This document shows, in pieces, positions 24,959-32,901 of a DNA stretch of 64,000 nt. The first letter of the stretch is position 1. Each line of letters begins with the position of its first letter. Origin of the DNA: Nocardia acididurans (GTDB taxonomy: Bacteria; Actinomycetota; Actinomycetes; Mycobacteriales; Mycobacteriaceae); the NCBI RefSeq assembly GCF_016741815.1, contig NZ_JAERRJ010000014.1, forward strand, positions 124,001 to 188,000, given 5' to 3'. A program made the position numbers and the translations under genes. The notes under the pieces were generated by a model, which saw only the letters and a list, made by a program, of their open reading frames with translations, did no database searches and was not told the origin of the DNA.

Positions 24959-26110
24959 TTATCGGCTGCCGGGCCAGGGATTGTCGTCGAGCAGGGCGGT
25001 GGCGAGATTGCGGTAGAAGGCGAGGATGCCGGGCGATTCCTTGGGGCTGAGGTGGCCGCGCTGGGCGTAGCGGGAGGTGACGCCGCGCTGGACGGCCTCG
25101 AGTCCGACACGGTCCTCGTCATTGATCATGGCGGTGACGGCCTGCTGGGTGAGCTCGACTTCCGCACTGTCGCGGGCCAGTTCGGGGGTGGTGAGCACGC
25201 CGCCGACCACCTGCACGCGGTCCACGGTCTGCGGCAGGATGCTCAGCCAGACCACGCGATCGGACAGCGCGATGAATGCTCCGGTCGGGAAGGTCATCAG
25301 GAGCATGCCGTGGCGTTGCTGAATATCGCTGAGCGCCAGGGTGTCCGAGGGCAGCGGCAGGGTGAAGGGGATGCGGGCGTGCAGCACCCAGGGCGAGTAG
25401 GTTTCGACGTGCAGATCGCCGCCGCCGGGCATGAACGGTTCGAGGGTTTCGCGGTGCAGTCCGATCACGTGGTAGTTCTCGTGCCCGTTCTCCATGACGA
25501 GCTTCCAGTTCACCTGCCACGGCATGGACCAGGAGTCGACCTGCACCATCTCGCCGAGCCGGTAGTTGTCGAATTGCGGTGCGGCCAAGTCGAGATGGTC
25601 GCCGATGGGTGCGGCGTTCGCGTCGAGGTTCACCCAGACGAATCCGTTCCAGTCGGCGACGGCGAATCCCGGCAGCCGGCACTGCTCGGCCTCGAACTCC
25701 TTGTTGCCGCCCATGTAGGGCGCGCCTTTCAGCCTGCCGTCGAGCCCGTACTTCCACAGGTGGTACTGACAGGTGAACGAATCCGTGTGTCCCGCACCGT
25801 CTTTCACCAGGGGCATGAGCCGGTGCCGGCAGATGGGCGAGAGCGCGTACAGTTCCCCGTCCGCCGCCCGTGTCACCACGATCTGTTCTCCGGCAATGGA
25901 AACGGCGACGTAGTCCCCGGTTTCCGCGAGCTGGTCCGCATGCGCGACCAACCACCAGGATCGGTGAAAGATCTTCTGCCGCTCCAATTCCCACAGTTCG
26001 GGGCTGCGGTAGGACTCGGGCGGCAGGCTCAGCGCGGGCGGATGCGTGCCTCGATACGCGTCGAGGGCCGTGAGAATGCGGTCGATGTCGGTCTGCGAGG
26101 TGGTGAGCAT
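24959..26110 (-). CDS. Rieske aromatic ring-hydroxylating oxygenase, alpha subunit
   Basis: An oxygenase component of 383 residues. The N-terminal Rieske domain has Cys94-x-His96 (CRHRL) and Cys114-x-x-His117 (CQYHLWKYGLDG), which bind the 2Fe-2S cluster. The catalytic domain carries the mononuclear iron ligands in MENGHENYHVIGLHRETLEP, with the bridging acidic residue just before the first His. Such enzymes dihydroxylate or demethylate aromatic, steroid or quaternary amine substrates using electrons from a separate reductase; none is encoded nearby, so a remote reductase is needed. The substrate cannot be deduced. The gene is followed by its TetR gene and preceded by paired palindromic operators. 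Confidence 0.9.
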   Translation of the reverse strand: MLTTSQTDIDRILTALDAYRGTHPPALSLPPESYRSPELWELERQKIFHRSWWLVAHADQLAETGDYVAVSIAGEQIVVTRAADGELYALSPICRHRLMPLVKDGAGHTDSFTCQYHLWKYGLDGRLKGAPYMGGNKEFEAEQCRLPGFAVADWNGFVWVNLDANAAPIGDHLDLAAPQFDNYRLGEMVQVDSWSMPWQVNWKLVMENGHENYHVIGLHRETLEPFMPGGGDLHVETYSPWVLHARIPFTLPLPSDTLALSDIQQRHGMLLMTFPTGAFIALSDRVVWLSILPQTVDRVQVVGGVLTTPELARDSAEVELTQQAVTAMINDEDRVGLEAVQRGVTSRYAQRGHLSPKESPGILAFYRNLATALLDDNPWPGSR

Positions 26111-26129
26111 GGCTGACTCCCTTGACTCC

Positions 26130-26179
26130 GGTTATCGATCGATAACCATCACTGTCAGGTTATCACTCGATAACCTGAC
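26130..26179 (-). promoter_or_regulatory. Paired palindromic TetR operators upstream of Rieske gene
   Basis: GGTTATCGATCGATAACC at 26130-26147 is a perfect 18-bp palindrome. A second copy, GTCAGGTTATC-ACTC-GATAACCTGAC at 26154-26179, shares the same half-site; the two centres are 28 bp apart. They lie 20 to 70 bp upstream of the Rieske gene start, exactly where a TetR repressor would block its promoter. Confidence 0.8.
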
Positions 26180-26190
26180 GTCAAGGGTGT

Positions 26191-27237
26191 TCACCTCGGC
26201 TCGACGCCGACCATGATCGGGGCGTCGGGCCCGAGAGCCATGCCGAATTGCGGGCGGCCGTCGGCGGTGAAGGCCATCGGCTGGACGCGGATGCTGCGGC
26301 CCGCCCAGCCGGTGCCGGGCTCCAGGCGCGCGTGGTAGGTGATCCAGGGCCGGCCGTCGACGGTGAGGAATCCGTTGTGGCCCGGGGCAATCGCACCGGG
26401 AGCGCCGGGCAGAACGGGGCCCCCGGACTTGGTCCAGGCCGTCGGATCCATCGGGTCGCCGTTGCGCGGCAGCTGCAGCAGGCCCAGGCGGTAGGTGTCG
26501 TCGAAGCTGGCATTGGCGGAGAAGGTGACATAGAGGCGGCCGTCCGGCGAGAACAGCGGCTGCGGGGCCTCGTTGATCAGCAGACCCACGTCGTTGGGGA
26601 CGGTTTCCCACGGGGCGGTGGGCGTGGCGATGGTGACCCGCTCACCCACGGGTGTCATCGGGTCGGTCATCCGAACCGCGCAGATCTCTTGCACCAGAGC
26701 GTCTTCGGGGTTCAGACAGGACCAGAGGTAGTAGCCCTTGCCCTGATACGGCAGATAGACGCCATCGATGGCCAGCCCGCCCGGCAGGGCCAGCTGACCG
26801 AGGAATTCGTAGGGCCCGGTGGGATCGTCACCGGTGGACCGCAGCGCGTACATGCGGTGCGTCTCGTGGCTGTCGTTCTCCTGGCCCGCGAAGTAGATCC
26901 ACCAGCGGCCGTCGATGTGCTGCAGTTCGGGAGCCCAGATCTTGGTGCAGGCCTGCGCGGGACAGTCCGGATGCCGCCACACCACCGCGGGTTCGGCGGC
27001 GGCCAACCCGCCCAGGGTCTCCGAACTCCGGATGACGATGTTGTCGTCGTTGTAGAAATCGCCCTGCACCAGATGGAACCGCCCCTGGTAGTAGGCGATA
27101 CTGGGATCCGCCCCGGCGCCCAGCACCGGATTGGCGAACTCTTCGGCGTGCGCCTCGTAGGCGGCAGCCGACGGCGATGCGGCCAGGAGGAGAACGGCAG
27201 CGCCCAGCGCCCCGAGCAGTACTCGCCAACCCGCCAT
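26191..27237 (-). CDS. Secreted glycoside hydrolase family 43-like protein
   Basis: A protein of 348 residues with a signal peptide (VLLGALGAAVLLLAASPSAA, cut near residue 26) and a five-bladed propeller typical of GH43 arabinosidases/xylosidases. Candidate catalytic acids sit in GAGADPSIAYYQGRFHL (blade 1 Asp), GGLAIDGVYLPYQGKGYYLW (Asp) and INEAPQPLFSPDGRLYVTFS (Glu); KIWAPELQHIDGRWWIYFAG is a strong family-like segment. It should trim arabinose- or xylose-containing glycans outside the cell; arabinan chains of mycolate-type walls are conceivable but unproven. The ATG at 27235-27237 has GGAGG 5 bases upstream; an in-frame extension to 27900 is unsupported. Confidence 0.82.
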   Translation of the reverse strand: MAGWRVLLGALGAAVLLLAASPSAAAYEAHAEEFANPVLGAGADPSIAYYQGRFHLVQGDFYNDDNIVIRSSETLGGLAAAEPAVVWRHPDCPAQACTKIWAPELQHIDGRWWIYFAGQENDSHETHRMYALRSTGDDPTGPYEFLGQLALPGGLAIDGVYLPYQGKGYYLWSCLNPEDALVQEICAVRMTDPMTPVGERVTIATPTAPWETVPNDVGLLINEAPQPLFSPDGRLYVTFSANASFDDTYRLGLLQLPRNGDPMDPTAWTKSGGPVLPGAPGAIAPGHNGFLTVDGRPWITYHARLEPGTGWAGRSIRVQPMAFTADGRPQFGMALGPDAPIMVGVEPR

Positions 27238-27293
27238 AGCCCCTCCAGCAAACGTCGAGAGACCAGTGTGCGCCAGGTCAGCGACCGGATCGC

Positions 27294-27764
27294 TCACCCA
27301 CTGAAAACCCGGCGTTTCGTGACGAGCCCACGTCGCCACAGCTCGAGCAGTGGGGTGCCGAGGACGGTGGGGCCGAGCCAGGCGATCAGCTGCGCGGGGC
27401 CGTGCAGCGGCCCGTCGACGGCGAAGCTGACCACGACGGTGGCGGTGACGAGCGCGATATAGGAACCGCCGAGGCCGTGCACATAGGCGTGAGTCCAGTC
27501 GCCCGGACGTCCCGCGGCCCGCCACCCGAGCATCGCCAGGGCCACGGTGAGCGCCGAAACAGGCACGAGCCACCACAGATCGGTGCGCCGCCAGACCACC
27601 AGTCCGACGGCGGAGATACACACCGCGGCAACGGTTCCGAGGTACGCCGTCCAGAGATCGGGCCGCGGTTTCCGGGCGTCGGCCCAGGCGACCGCCGGGC
27701 CGAGAGCCAGCCCGGCGGCGCCCACGACGATGTGGAGGGTGAGGAGGACGGTGTAACCGGTCAT
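27294..27764 (-). CDS. DUF2306-like membrane protein, 156 aa
   Basis: The protein has four or five hydrophobic helices: TVLLTLHIVVGAAGLALGPA, YLGTVAAVCISAVGLVVW, WLVPVSALTVALAMLGW, YIALVTATVVVSFAV and LIAWLGPTVLGTPLLELW. The first helix carries the LHIVVGAAGL pattern seen in DUF2306-type proteins, though the match is by shape only. It is on the same strand as the DUF1707 gene upstream (36 bp gap) and may be co-transcribed with it. Function is unknown. Confidence 0.65.
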   Translation of the reverse strand: MTGYTVLLTLHIVVGAAGLALGPAVAWADARKPRPDLWTAYLGTVAAVCISAVGLVVWRRTDLWWLVPVSALTVALAMLGWRAAGRPGDWTHAYVHGLGGSYIALVTATVVVSFAVDGPLHGPAQLIAWLGPTVLGTPLLELWRRGLVTKRRVFSG

Positions 27765-27800
27765 GGTTACTCACCTCGTGAGAGTTGTTGCGGCGGTGGG

Positions 27801-28229
27801 TTATCGGGCTCCGCAGCGGCGGTAGGCCCTGGCCTCCCAGCCCATGACGGCACGGAAGACCAGGACCGCGCCCCACGGACCGATCACCCAGATCGGCCAC
27901 GGGTAGGTGAATTCGCCTGCGGCGACCGAGATCGCGGCCCAGATGACGAGTACGAGCACGCTCACCCCGAGCCAGGCGCTGCCTTCGATGCGCTGCCAGA
28001 TGGGCAGTCGGTTGACCGGCTTTTCCACGGTCACCGCGGCGTCGGAGAGCTCGGGTAGATCCTTCAGCACCAGCTGCAGGTCCTCGCGGGTGGCGGTGGC
28101 GTAGACCTGGGCGACGCGGTCGTTGTATTCGACGGGGTCGAGCCGGCCGTCGGTGAGGTGGCGGCCGAGCAGGTCGGCGATGCGGGCGCGTTCGGCGTCG
28201 GAGGCGCGGGTGCCGGTGGTGATGTCCAT
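27801..28229 (-). CDS. DUF1707 and 2TM domain protein
   Basis: A protein of 142 residues. Residues 5-60 fit DUF1707 (RASDAERARIADLLGRHLTD, GRLDPVEYNDRVAQVYATAT, EDLQLVLKDLP), a short actinobacterial helical domain often attached to membrane or stress proteins. Two membrane helices follow (AWLGVSVLVLVIWAAISVAA; YPWPIWVIGPWGAVLVFRAV). The start is the ATG at 28227-28229, with AGAGGA 6 bases upstream. An inverted repeat at 28251-28298 covers its promoter region, shared with the divergent acyl-CoA dehydrogenase. Confidence 0.8.
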   Translation of the reverse strand: MDITTGTRASDAERARIADLLGRHLTDGRLDPVEYNDRVAQVYATATREDLQLVLKDLPELSDAAVTVEKPVNRLPIWQRIEGSAWLGVSVLVLVIWAAISVAAGEFTYPWPIWVIGPWGAVLVFRAVMGWEARAYRRCGAR

Positions 28230-28250
28230 GTCGGTTCCTCTCAGGATTCC

Positions 28251-28298
28251 TTCCACAGTGGAACGTGTAATAACCATGATTATTCCTCCACTGTGGAA
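28251..28298. promoter_or_regulatory. 48-bp nested inverted repeat in a divergent promoter
   Basis: TTCCACAGTGGAA at 28251-28263 is itself palindromic and is matched by TCCACTGTGGAA at 28287-28298; between them lies a third, imperfect palindrome, AATAACCATGATTATT (28269-28284). The element sits between the DUF1707 gene (minus) and the acyl-CoA dehydrogenase operon (plus) and looks like a double operator. Its regulator is not evident nearby. Confidence 0.65.
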
Positions 28299-28394
28299 TG
28301 TCAAGAACCTAAAGTGAGGGCAGGTGCCTGCACATTTGCCTCCAGGTGTGCGAAGGTGAGAATGTTAAGGCCGGTTCTTCTCCAAGGAGTTTTC

Positions 28395-29627
28395 GTGGAT
28401 CTCGACTGGTTGCCCGATGATCTGGCGTTTCGCGATGAAGTGCGCCACTTCCTCGACGAGAAACTGACCCCCGAATTGCGGCGCGCCGGGCGGCTGGCCA
28501 CCAGCGTCTACCCGGATCACGAAGCCAGCATGGAGTGGCAGCACATCCTGCACGAGAAGGGCTGGGCCGCGCCCGCCTGGCCGGTGAAATACGGCGGCTG
28601 CCGGTGGAGCCTCACCCAGCACTACATCTTCGGCCGCGAATGCACCCTGGCCGGTGCGCCCAACCTCTCCCCCATGGGCATCCGGATGGTCTCGCACGCC
28701 ATCATGGCCTTCGGCACCGCCGAGCAGAAGGACTTCTTCCTGCCGCGCATCCTCACCGGCGAAGTCTTCTTCTGCCAGGGCTATTCGGAGCCGGAGGCGG
28801 GTTCGGACCTCGCCTCGCTGAACATGGCCGCCGTCGACGACGGCGACGACCTCGTGGTCACCGGCTCCAAGATCTGGACAACCCATGCCACCGAGGCGAA
28901 TTGGATCTTCGCCCTGGTGCGCACCTCCAAGCAGGCCAAGAAGCAGCAGGGAATCACCTTCGCGCTCATCGACATGCGCACCCCGGGCATCGAGATCCGG
29001 CCGCTGGTCATGACTTCCGGCGAACAGGTGCAGAACCAGGTCTTCTTCGATCAGGTGCGGGTGCCCAAGACGAACGTGCTCGGCCGGATCGACGACGGCT
29101 GGACCGTGGCCAAGTACCTGCTCAACTTCGAGCGCGGCGGCGGCGCGGCCGCACCCGCGCTGCAGGTCATGGCCGAGGAGCTCGCCGAGGCCGCGAAGAC
29201 CGCCGTCGCCCCGAACGGCGGTGCGCTCATCGATGATCCGGCCTTCGCCGCCAAACTGGCCGATGCCCGCATTCGCGCCGATGTGCTCGAGATCCTGGAG
29301 TACCGCACGCTGTCGCTGGTCTCCAGCGGGAAGGATCCCGGCCCGGCCGCCTCCACCATCAAGATCCTCGGCACCGAATTGAGCCAGGTGCTCACCGAAC
29401 TCGCGCTCGAGGCCGCGGGTCCGCGCGGTCGCGCCTACCAGCCGCATGCCACCATGCCGGGCGGCCCGGTCGTCGACTTCACCGCTCCCGCAGACGGTTT
29501 CGTCTCCGGCGCGGAGTGGCAGGCCGTGTCCGCCCTGCGGTACTTCAACGACCGCGCGGGCTCGATCTACGCGGGCAGCAACGAGATTCAGCGCAACATC
29601 ATCGCCAAAGCCACCCTGGGGTTGTAG
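28395..29627 (+). CDS. Acyl-CoA dehydrogenase, first subunit of a pair
   Basis: An FAD-dependent acyl-CoA dehydrogenase of 410 residues. Family marks are the FAD/substrate signature CQGYSEPEAGSDLASLNMAA, TGSKIWTTHATEANWIFALV, VPKTNVLGRIDDGWTVAKYL and the C-terminal IYAGSNEIQRNIIAKATLGL. The GTG at 28395 is preceded by AAGGAG at 6 bases. The next gene, 2 bp downstream, is a second dehydrogenase; adjacent unequal pairs of this type in Mycobacteriales (for example FadE26-FadE27) form alpha2beta2 enzymes acting on bulky steroid-type acyl-CoAs. The substrate here is unknown. Confidence 0.92.
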   Translation: MDLDWLPDDLAFRDEVRHFLDEKLTPELRRAGRLATSVYPDHEASMEWQHILHEKGWAAPAWPVKYGGCRWSLTQHYIFGRECTLAGAPNLSPMGIRMVSHAIMAFGTAEQKDFFLPRILTGEVFFCQGYSEPEAGSDLASLNMAAVDDGDDLVVTGSKIWTTHATEANWIFALVRTSKQAKKQQGITFALIDMRTPGIEIRPLVMTSGEQVQNQVFFDQVRVPKTNVLGRIDDGWTVAKYLLNFERGGGAAAPALQVMAEELAEAAKTAVAPNGGALIDDPAFAAKLADARIRADVLEILEYRTLSLVSSGKDPGPAASTIKILGTELSQVLTELALEAAGPRGRAYQPHATMPGGPVVDFTAPADGFVSGAEWQAVSALRYFNDRAGSIYAGSNEIQRNIIAKATLGL

Positions 29628-29629
29628 TC

Positions 29630-30754
29630 ATGGACTTCGAATTCACCGCCGAACAGGCCCTTCTCCGCGACACCGTGACCGAGTTCCTCGCGGCCCGCTA
29701 CGACCTCGAGGCCTCGCGCGCCGCGGTGCGCACGGGCGCGGGCTGGCAGCCGCAGGTGTGGCGCGCGCTGGCCGAGGAGGTCGGCATTCTCGGCGCGAGC
29801 CTGCCCGAATCCGTCGGCGGCATCGGCGGCGGCGCGGTCGAGACCATGATCATCGCCGAGGCGCTGGGCGGCGCGCTCGTGGTGGAACCGTATGTGGACA
29901 CCGTGGTGGTGGGCGGCGGCCTGCTGCGCCGGGCCGGCGGCAAGCGCGCCGAGGATCTGCTGGCCGGTATCGCCGCCGGTGAGGTGATCATCGGATTCGC
30001 CGCGCTGGAACCGCACTCCGGCTACGACTACACGAAGGTCGCCGCGACCGCCCGCCGCGACGGCGAGGAGTTCGTCCTCGATGGCGTGAAAACCGTGGTG
30101 ACCTCCGCGCCGCTGGCCACCCAGCTGCTGGTCACCGCCCAGCTGGACGGCGAAACCGCGCTGTTCGCAGTCGATTTCGAGGCCGCGAACCCGCCGGCCG
30201 GACTCACCGTGCGCGGCTACCGCACCATCGACGAGCGTCAGGCCGCCGACCTCACCTTCGAGGGCGTGCGCCTGCCCGCCGACGCGCTGCTGCTCGAACG
30301 CGCCGCCGAGGCCGTCGCCGCGACCCTCGACGAGGCCGTGGCCGCCGTCTGCGCCGAGGCCGTGGGAGCCATGCGCAAGGTGGTCGCCGACACCGTCGAG
30401 TACGCCAAGCAGCGGCAGCAGTTCGGCGTGCCCATCGCCAGCTTCCAGGCGCTGCAGCACCGCATGGTGGACATGCTGCTGGAACTCGAACAGGCCGTCG
30501 CCGCCACCTATCTGGTGACGCTCAAACTGGACGCCCCGGCGACCGAGCGTGCCAAGGCCGCCTCCGCCGCCAAGGCCACCATCGGGCGCGCGGCGCGGCG
30601 CATCGGTCAGGAGGGCGTGCAGTTGCACGGCGCGATGGGCATGACCGAGGAGCTGGCCATCGGCCACTTCTTCAAGCGCCTCACGGCGGTGCAGTACGAA
30701 TTCGGCACCACCGATCAGCATGTGGCCCGCTACGCGGCGCTCACCCGCGGGTAG
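29630..30754 (+). CDS. Acyl-CoA dehydrogenase, second subunit of a pair
   Basis: A second acyl-CoA dehydrogenase fold protein of 374 residues. It begins MDFEFTAEQALLRDTVTEFL and has LPESVGGIGGGAVETMIIAE, the flavin-binding helix YAKQRQQFGVPIASFQALQH and the C-terminal HGAMGMTEELAIGHFFKRLT. The central FAD signature seen in its partner (SEPEAGSD) is degenerate here (FAALEPHSGYD), as expected if only the first subunit binds flavin fully in a heterotetramer. The start codon follows the upstream stop by 2 bp, so translation is probably coupled. A strong terminator follows. Confidence 0.9.
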   Translation: MDFEFTAEQALLRDTVTEFLAARYDLEASRAAVRTGAGWQPQVWRALAEEVGILGASLPESVGGIGGGAVETMIIAEALGGALVVEPYVDTVVVGGGLLRRAGGKRAEDLLAGIAAGEVIIGFAALEPHSGYDYTKVAATARRDGEEFVLDGVKTVVTSAPLATQLLVTAQLDGETALFAVDFEAANPPAGLTVRGYRTIDERQAADLTFEGVRLPADALLLERAAEAVAATLDEAVAAVCAEAVGAMRKVVADTVEYAKQRQQFGVPIASFQALQHRMVDMLLELEQAVAATYLVTLKLDAPATERAKAASAAKATIGRAARRIGQEGVQLHGAMGMTEELAIGHFFKRLTAVQYEFGTTDQHVARYAALTRG

Positions 30755-30792
30755 CGCCTCGGACCCACCGGATCAGGGGTGAACCGGTGCTC

Positions 30793-30837
30793 GGCCGGGC
30801 TCCGGCGAACCACGAGTTCGCCGGAGCCCGGCCTGTT
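30793..30837 (+). terminator. Strong intrinsic terminator of the dehydrogenase pair
   Basis: GGCCGGGCTCCGGCGAA (30793-30809) pairs over 17 bp without mismatch with 30817-30833, loop of 7 bases, followed by TGTTTT. It lies 39 bp after the stop of the second acyl-CoA dehydrogenase. Confidence 0.85.
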
Positions 30838-30854
30838 TTCGCTACCGGGACGCG

Positions 30855-31115
30855 TCACTGGTACCGCCGATGCCGCCCGCCCACACCGACCGGTATCCGT
30901 TCGGCATTCCGGCGCACGGGCCCTCGCGCCGCTGCGGCCTCCCGCGCCGACTTACGCACGCCGAGTACGATCACCAGGGCCAATGCGGGTCCCGTGACAA
31001 AGCACAACACCCCGAACGCCACCAGAACGACAGTTCCCACGACCGGATTATGGTCTGCTGTGGCGTCTTTCGCACAATTACGGCAACCCTGCGGAATGGC
31101 TGTGACGAGCCGCAC
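30855..31115 (-). CDS. Possible small membrane protein, 86 aa
   Basis: An open frame on the minus strand with one long hydrophobic segment (VVGTVVLVAFGVLCFVTGPA, continuing LALVIVLGV) followed by a basic tail (RKSAREAAAARGPVRRNAER). The composition is that of a short membrane anchor with a cytoplasmic positive tail, unlike the Arg/Pro-rich nonsense of shadow frames. No good ribosome site is visible, and a GTG at about residue 26 is an alternative start. It occupies an otherwise gene-free 443-bp gap between the dehydrogenase terminator and the AhpD-like gene. Confidence 0.4.
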   Translation of the reverse strand: MRLVTAIPQGCRNCAKDATADHNPVVGTVVLVAFGVLCFVTGPALALVIVLGVRKSAREAAAARGPVRRNAERIPVGVGGRHRRYQ

Positions 31116-31197
31116 ACCCGGCGCCCGTCACGCGCTCGGCCCCCGTCTCGTCCAAGGGATGTACCGAACGGATCGGCACTTCACGAAAGGACACACC

Positions 31198-31641
31198 ATG
31201 TCACGCCTGAACATGCCGGAACTCGCCCCCGAGGTCTACAAGGCCTGGGCGACAGCCGATATGCACATCCGCCGCGGCCCGCTCTCCGGTGTCGTGCGCG
31301 AGCTGGTGAAGATCCGCGTCTCGCAGGTCAACGGCTGCCTGTTCTGCATCGACATGCACACCACCGAGGCCCGCAAGGAGGGCGAGACCGAACAGCGCAT
31401 CTACCACCTCAGCGCCTGGCGCGAATCCACCCTGTTCACCGACCAGGAGAAGGCGGCCCTCGAATACGCCGAGGCCGCAACCGAACTCGGCCCGCACGGC
31501 GTCGGCGACGAGATCTGGTCAGCGGTGGAAAAGCACTTCCCCGACGAGGGCGAACGCGCGGGCCTGGTGGCCATCACCGCCCAGATCAACCTCTGGAACC
31601 GCCTGGGCGTCCCGCTCCGCCTGGAACCGCTCCCGCACTGA
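31198..31641 (+). CDS. Carboxymuconolactone decarboxylase/AhpD-family protein
   Basis: A protein of 147 residues of the AhpD-like fold. It has the redox motif Cys47-x-x-Cys50 with His54 (VNGCLFCIDMHTTEARK) characteristic of the peroxidase-type members, rather than decarboxylases that lack the cysteines. The role is therefore likely thiol-dependent peroxide or oxidative stress reduction. The ATG at 31198 has AAAGGA 7 bases upstream. It stands alone and converges with a Ser-rich membrane protein gene 19 bp away. Confidence 0.9.
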   Translation: MSRLNMPELAPEVYKAWATADMHIRRGPLSGVVRELVKIRVSQVNGCLFCIDMHTTEARKEGETEQRIYHLSAWRESTLFTDQEKAALEYAEAATELGPHGVGDEIWSAVEKHFPDEGERAGLVAITAQINLWNRLGVPLRLEPLPH

Positions 31642-31660
31642 TCCGCGCGTTCGTCGCGGT

Positions 31661-32176
31661 TCAGTCGGAACTGCTCGAGCTGCTGGAACCGCTGTCGCTC
31701 GAGCTGGAGCTACTGCTGGAACCGCTGTCGCTGGAGCTGCTGTGGCCGCTGCCGCTGTCGTGAGAGCTGTGGCCGGAGCTCCAGCCACTGTCATAGGAGC
31801 TGCTGGGGCTGCCGTAGCCGGGGCCGTGGCTTTCGCCGTGGTGGTTCCAGCCGCCGTAGCCGCCCGGGTGGTTGCCGAAGTCCTGACCGCCGCCGGGGTA
31901 GTCGCCGCCCGGGTAGTCGTGGTGGCCGTGCGGGTGACCGGCGGGGCCGCCGGGGTAACCGGGCGGCGCGGGCGTGAAGAAGTCCTGCTGCCAGTCGTTT
32001 CCGGGGTATCCCCGGTGCGGCCCGCCACGGAAGGGACCGACCGGTGGGATCGGTCCCCCGTAGCGGGGCGGCCGCGTGCTGTTCCCCTGTTTCGTCACCA
32101 AGAGCACGATCAACAGAATCAGCATCGGTACGCCGATCAGGCACCCGGCGGCGACCAGCAGCAACAGCACAGACAT
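31661..32176 (-). CDS. Single-pass protein with Gly/His and poly-Ser tail
   Basis: A protein of 171 residues. Residues 1-27 are one membrane helix (MSVLLLLVAAGCLIGVPMLI continuing LLIVLLV). A Pro/Gly/His-rich segment follows (GPHRGYPGND; GGPAGHPHGHHDYPGGDYPG), and the last 45 residues are almost only Ser, Gly, Asp and His (HSSHDSGSGHSSSSDSGSSS, then further Ser runs), ending in SSSSSSD. The tail is low-complexity, probably disordered and could bind metal through its His/Asp groups. No family is recognised. An alternative upstream start to 32323 is unlikely because the helix would no longer be N-terminal. Confidence 0.65.
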   Translation of the reverse strand: MSVLLLLVAAGCLIGVPMLILLIVLLVTKQGNSTRPPRYGGPIPPVGPFRGGPHRGYPGNDWQQDFFTPAPPGYPGGPAGHPHGHHDYPGGDYPGGGQDFGNHPGGYGGWNHHGESHGPGYGSPSSSYDSGWSSGHSSHDSGSGHSSSSDSGSSSSSSSSDSGSSSSSSSD

Positions 32177-32438
32177 GTCCGAATTATGGGTGGTGCGCGG
32201 GCGTTTCGCGAGGTGGATCAGCCGCGCAGCACGCCGTAGAACGACACGCCCGCTCTGCCGGAGCGGTTCGCGATATCCTTGACGGGATTTTGATCGCGGC
32301 GCGCCGGGAAGGCTGGTCGGCACGGGCCGAATATGGTCCGCAAACCCTCCTACCTGGGAGTTTCAGTGCCGCACCAGTATTCGATCTTGACGTATTCTCT
32401 TCGCGTGAACGCCCGGCGCGCCGTCGTATCCTGCAGAT

Positions 32439-32882
32439 ATGCATGCCGCCCAGATGGCCGAGGAATATCCGGTGATCGACCTGGATTCCGATGCGATGGA
32501 TGCGGCCAGACTGCTGGCCGAGCATCGGCTGCCCGGGATTCTGGTCACCGACGGCGAGGGTGCGCCGCGAGCGGTGCTGCCGGCCTCCACGGTGGTGCTG
32601 TTCATCGTGCCCAAGTACGTGCAGGACGATCCGTCGCTGGCGGGCGTGCTCAACGAGACCATGTGCAAGCAGGTGTCGAATCGCTTGCGGGGCAAGAAGG
32701 TCCGCGATGTGATTCCGGAGCGGCTGAGCCGGATCCCGGCCGCGCAGGCCGACGACAACATCATCGAGGTGGCCGCGCTCATGGCCAAACATCAGACGCC
32801 GCTGGTGGCGGTGCAGGACGGCACCCGGCTGCTCGGCGTCATCACCGCGTCGCGGCTGCTGGAAGTGGCGCTGAACAACTGA
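32439..32882 (+). CDS. CBS-domain protein
   Basis: A protein of 147 residues consisting of two CBS motifs: DAARLLAEHRLPGILVTDGE near residue 22 and IIEVAALMAKHQTPLVAVQD with GTRLLGVITASRLLEVAL at the C-terminus. CBS pairs bind adenosyl ligands and gate partner proteins. It is followed after 19 bp by an ArsB/NhaD-type permease gene, so it is probably a cytosolic regulator of that transporter. This pairing is a context inference. Confidence 0.87.
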   Translation: MHAAQMAEEYPVIDLDSDAMDAARLLAEHRLPGILVTDGEGAPRAVLPASTVVLFIVPKYVQDDPSLAGVLNETMCKQVSNRLRGKKVRDVIPERLSRIPAAQADDNIIEVAALMAKHQTPLVAVQDGTRLLGVITASRLLEVALNN

Positions 32883-32901
32883 GCCCGCCGGGGCGGTCCA
32901 C

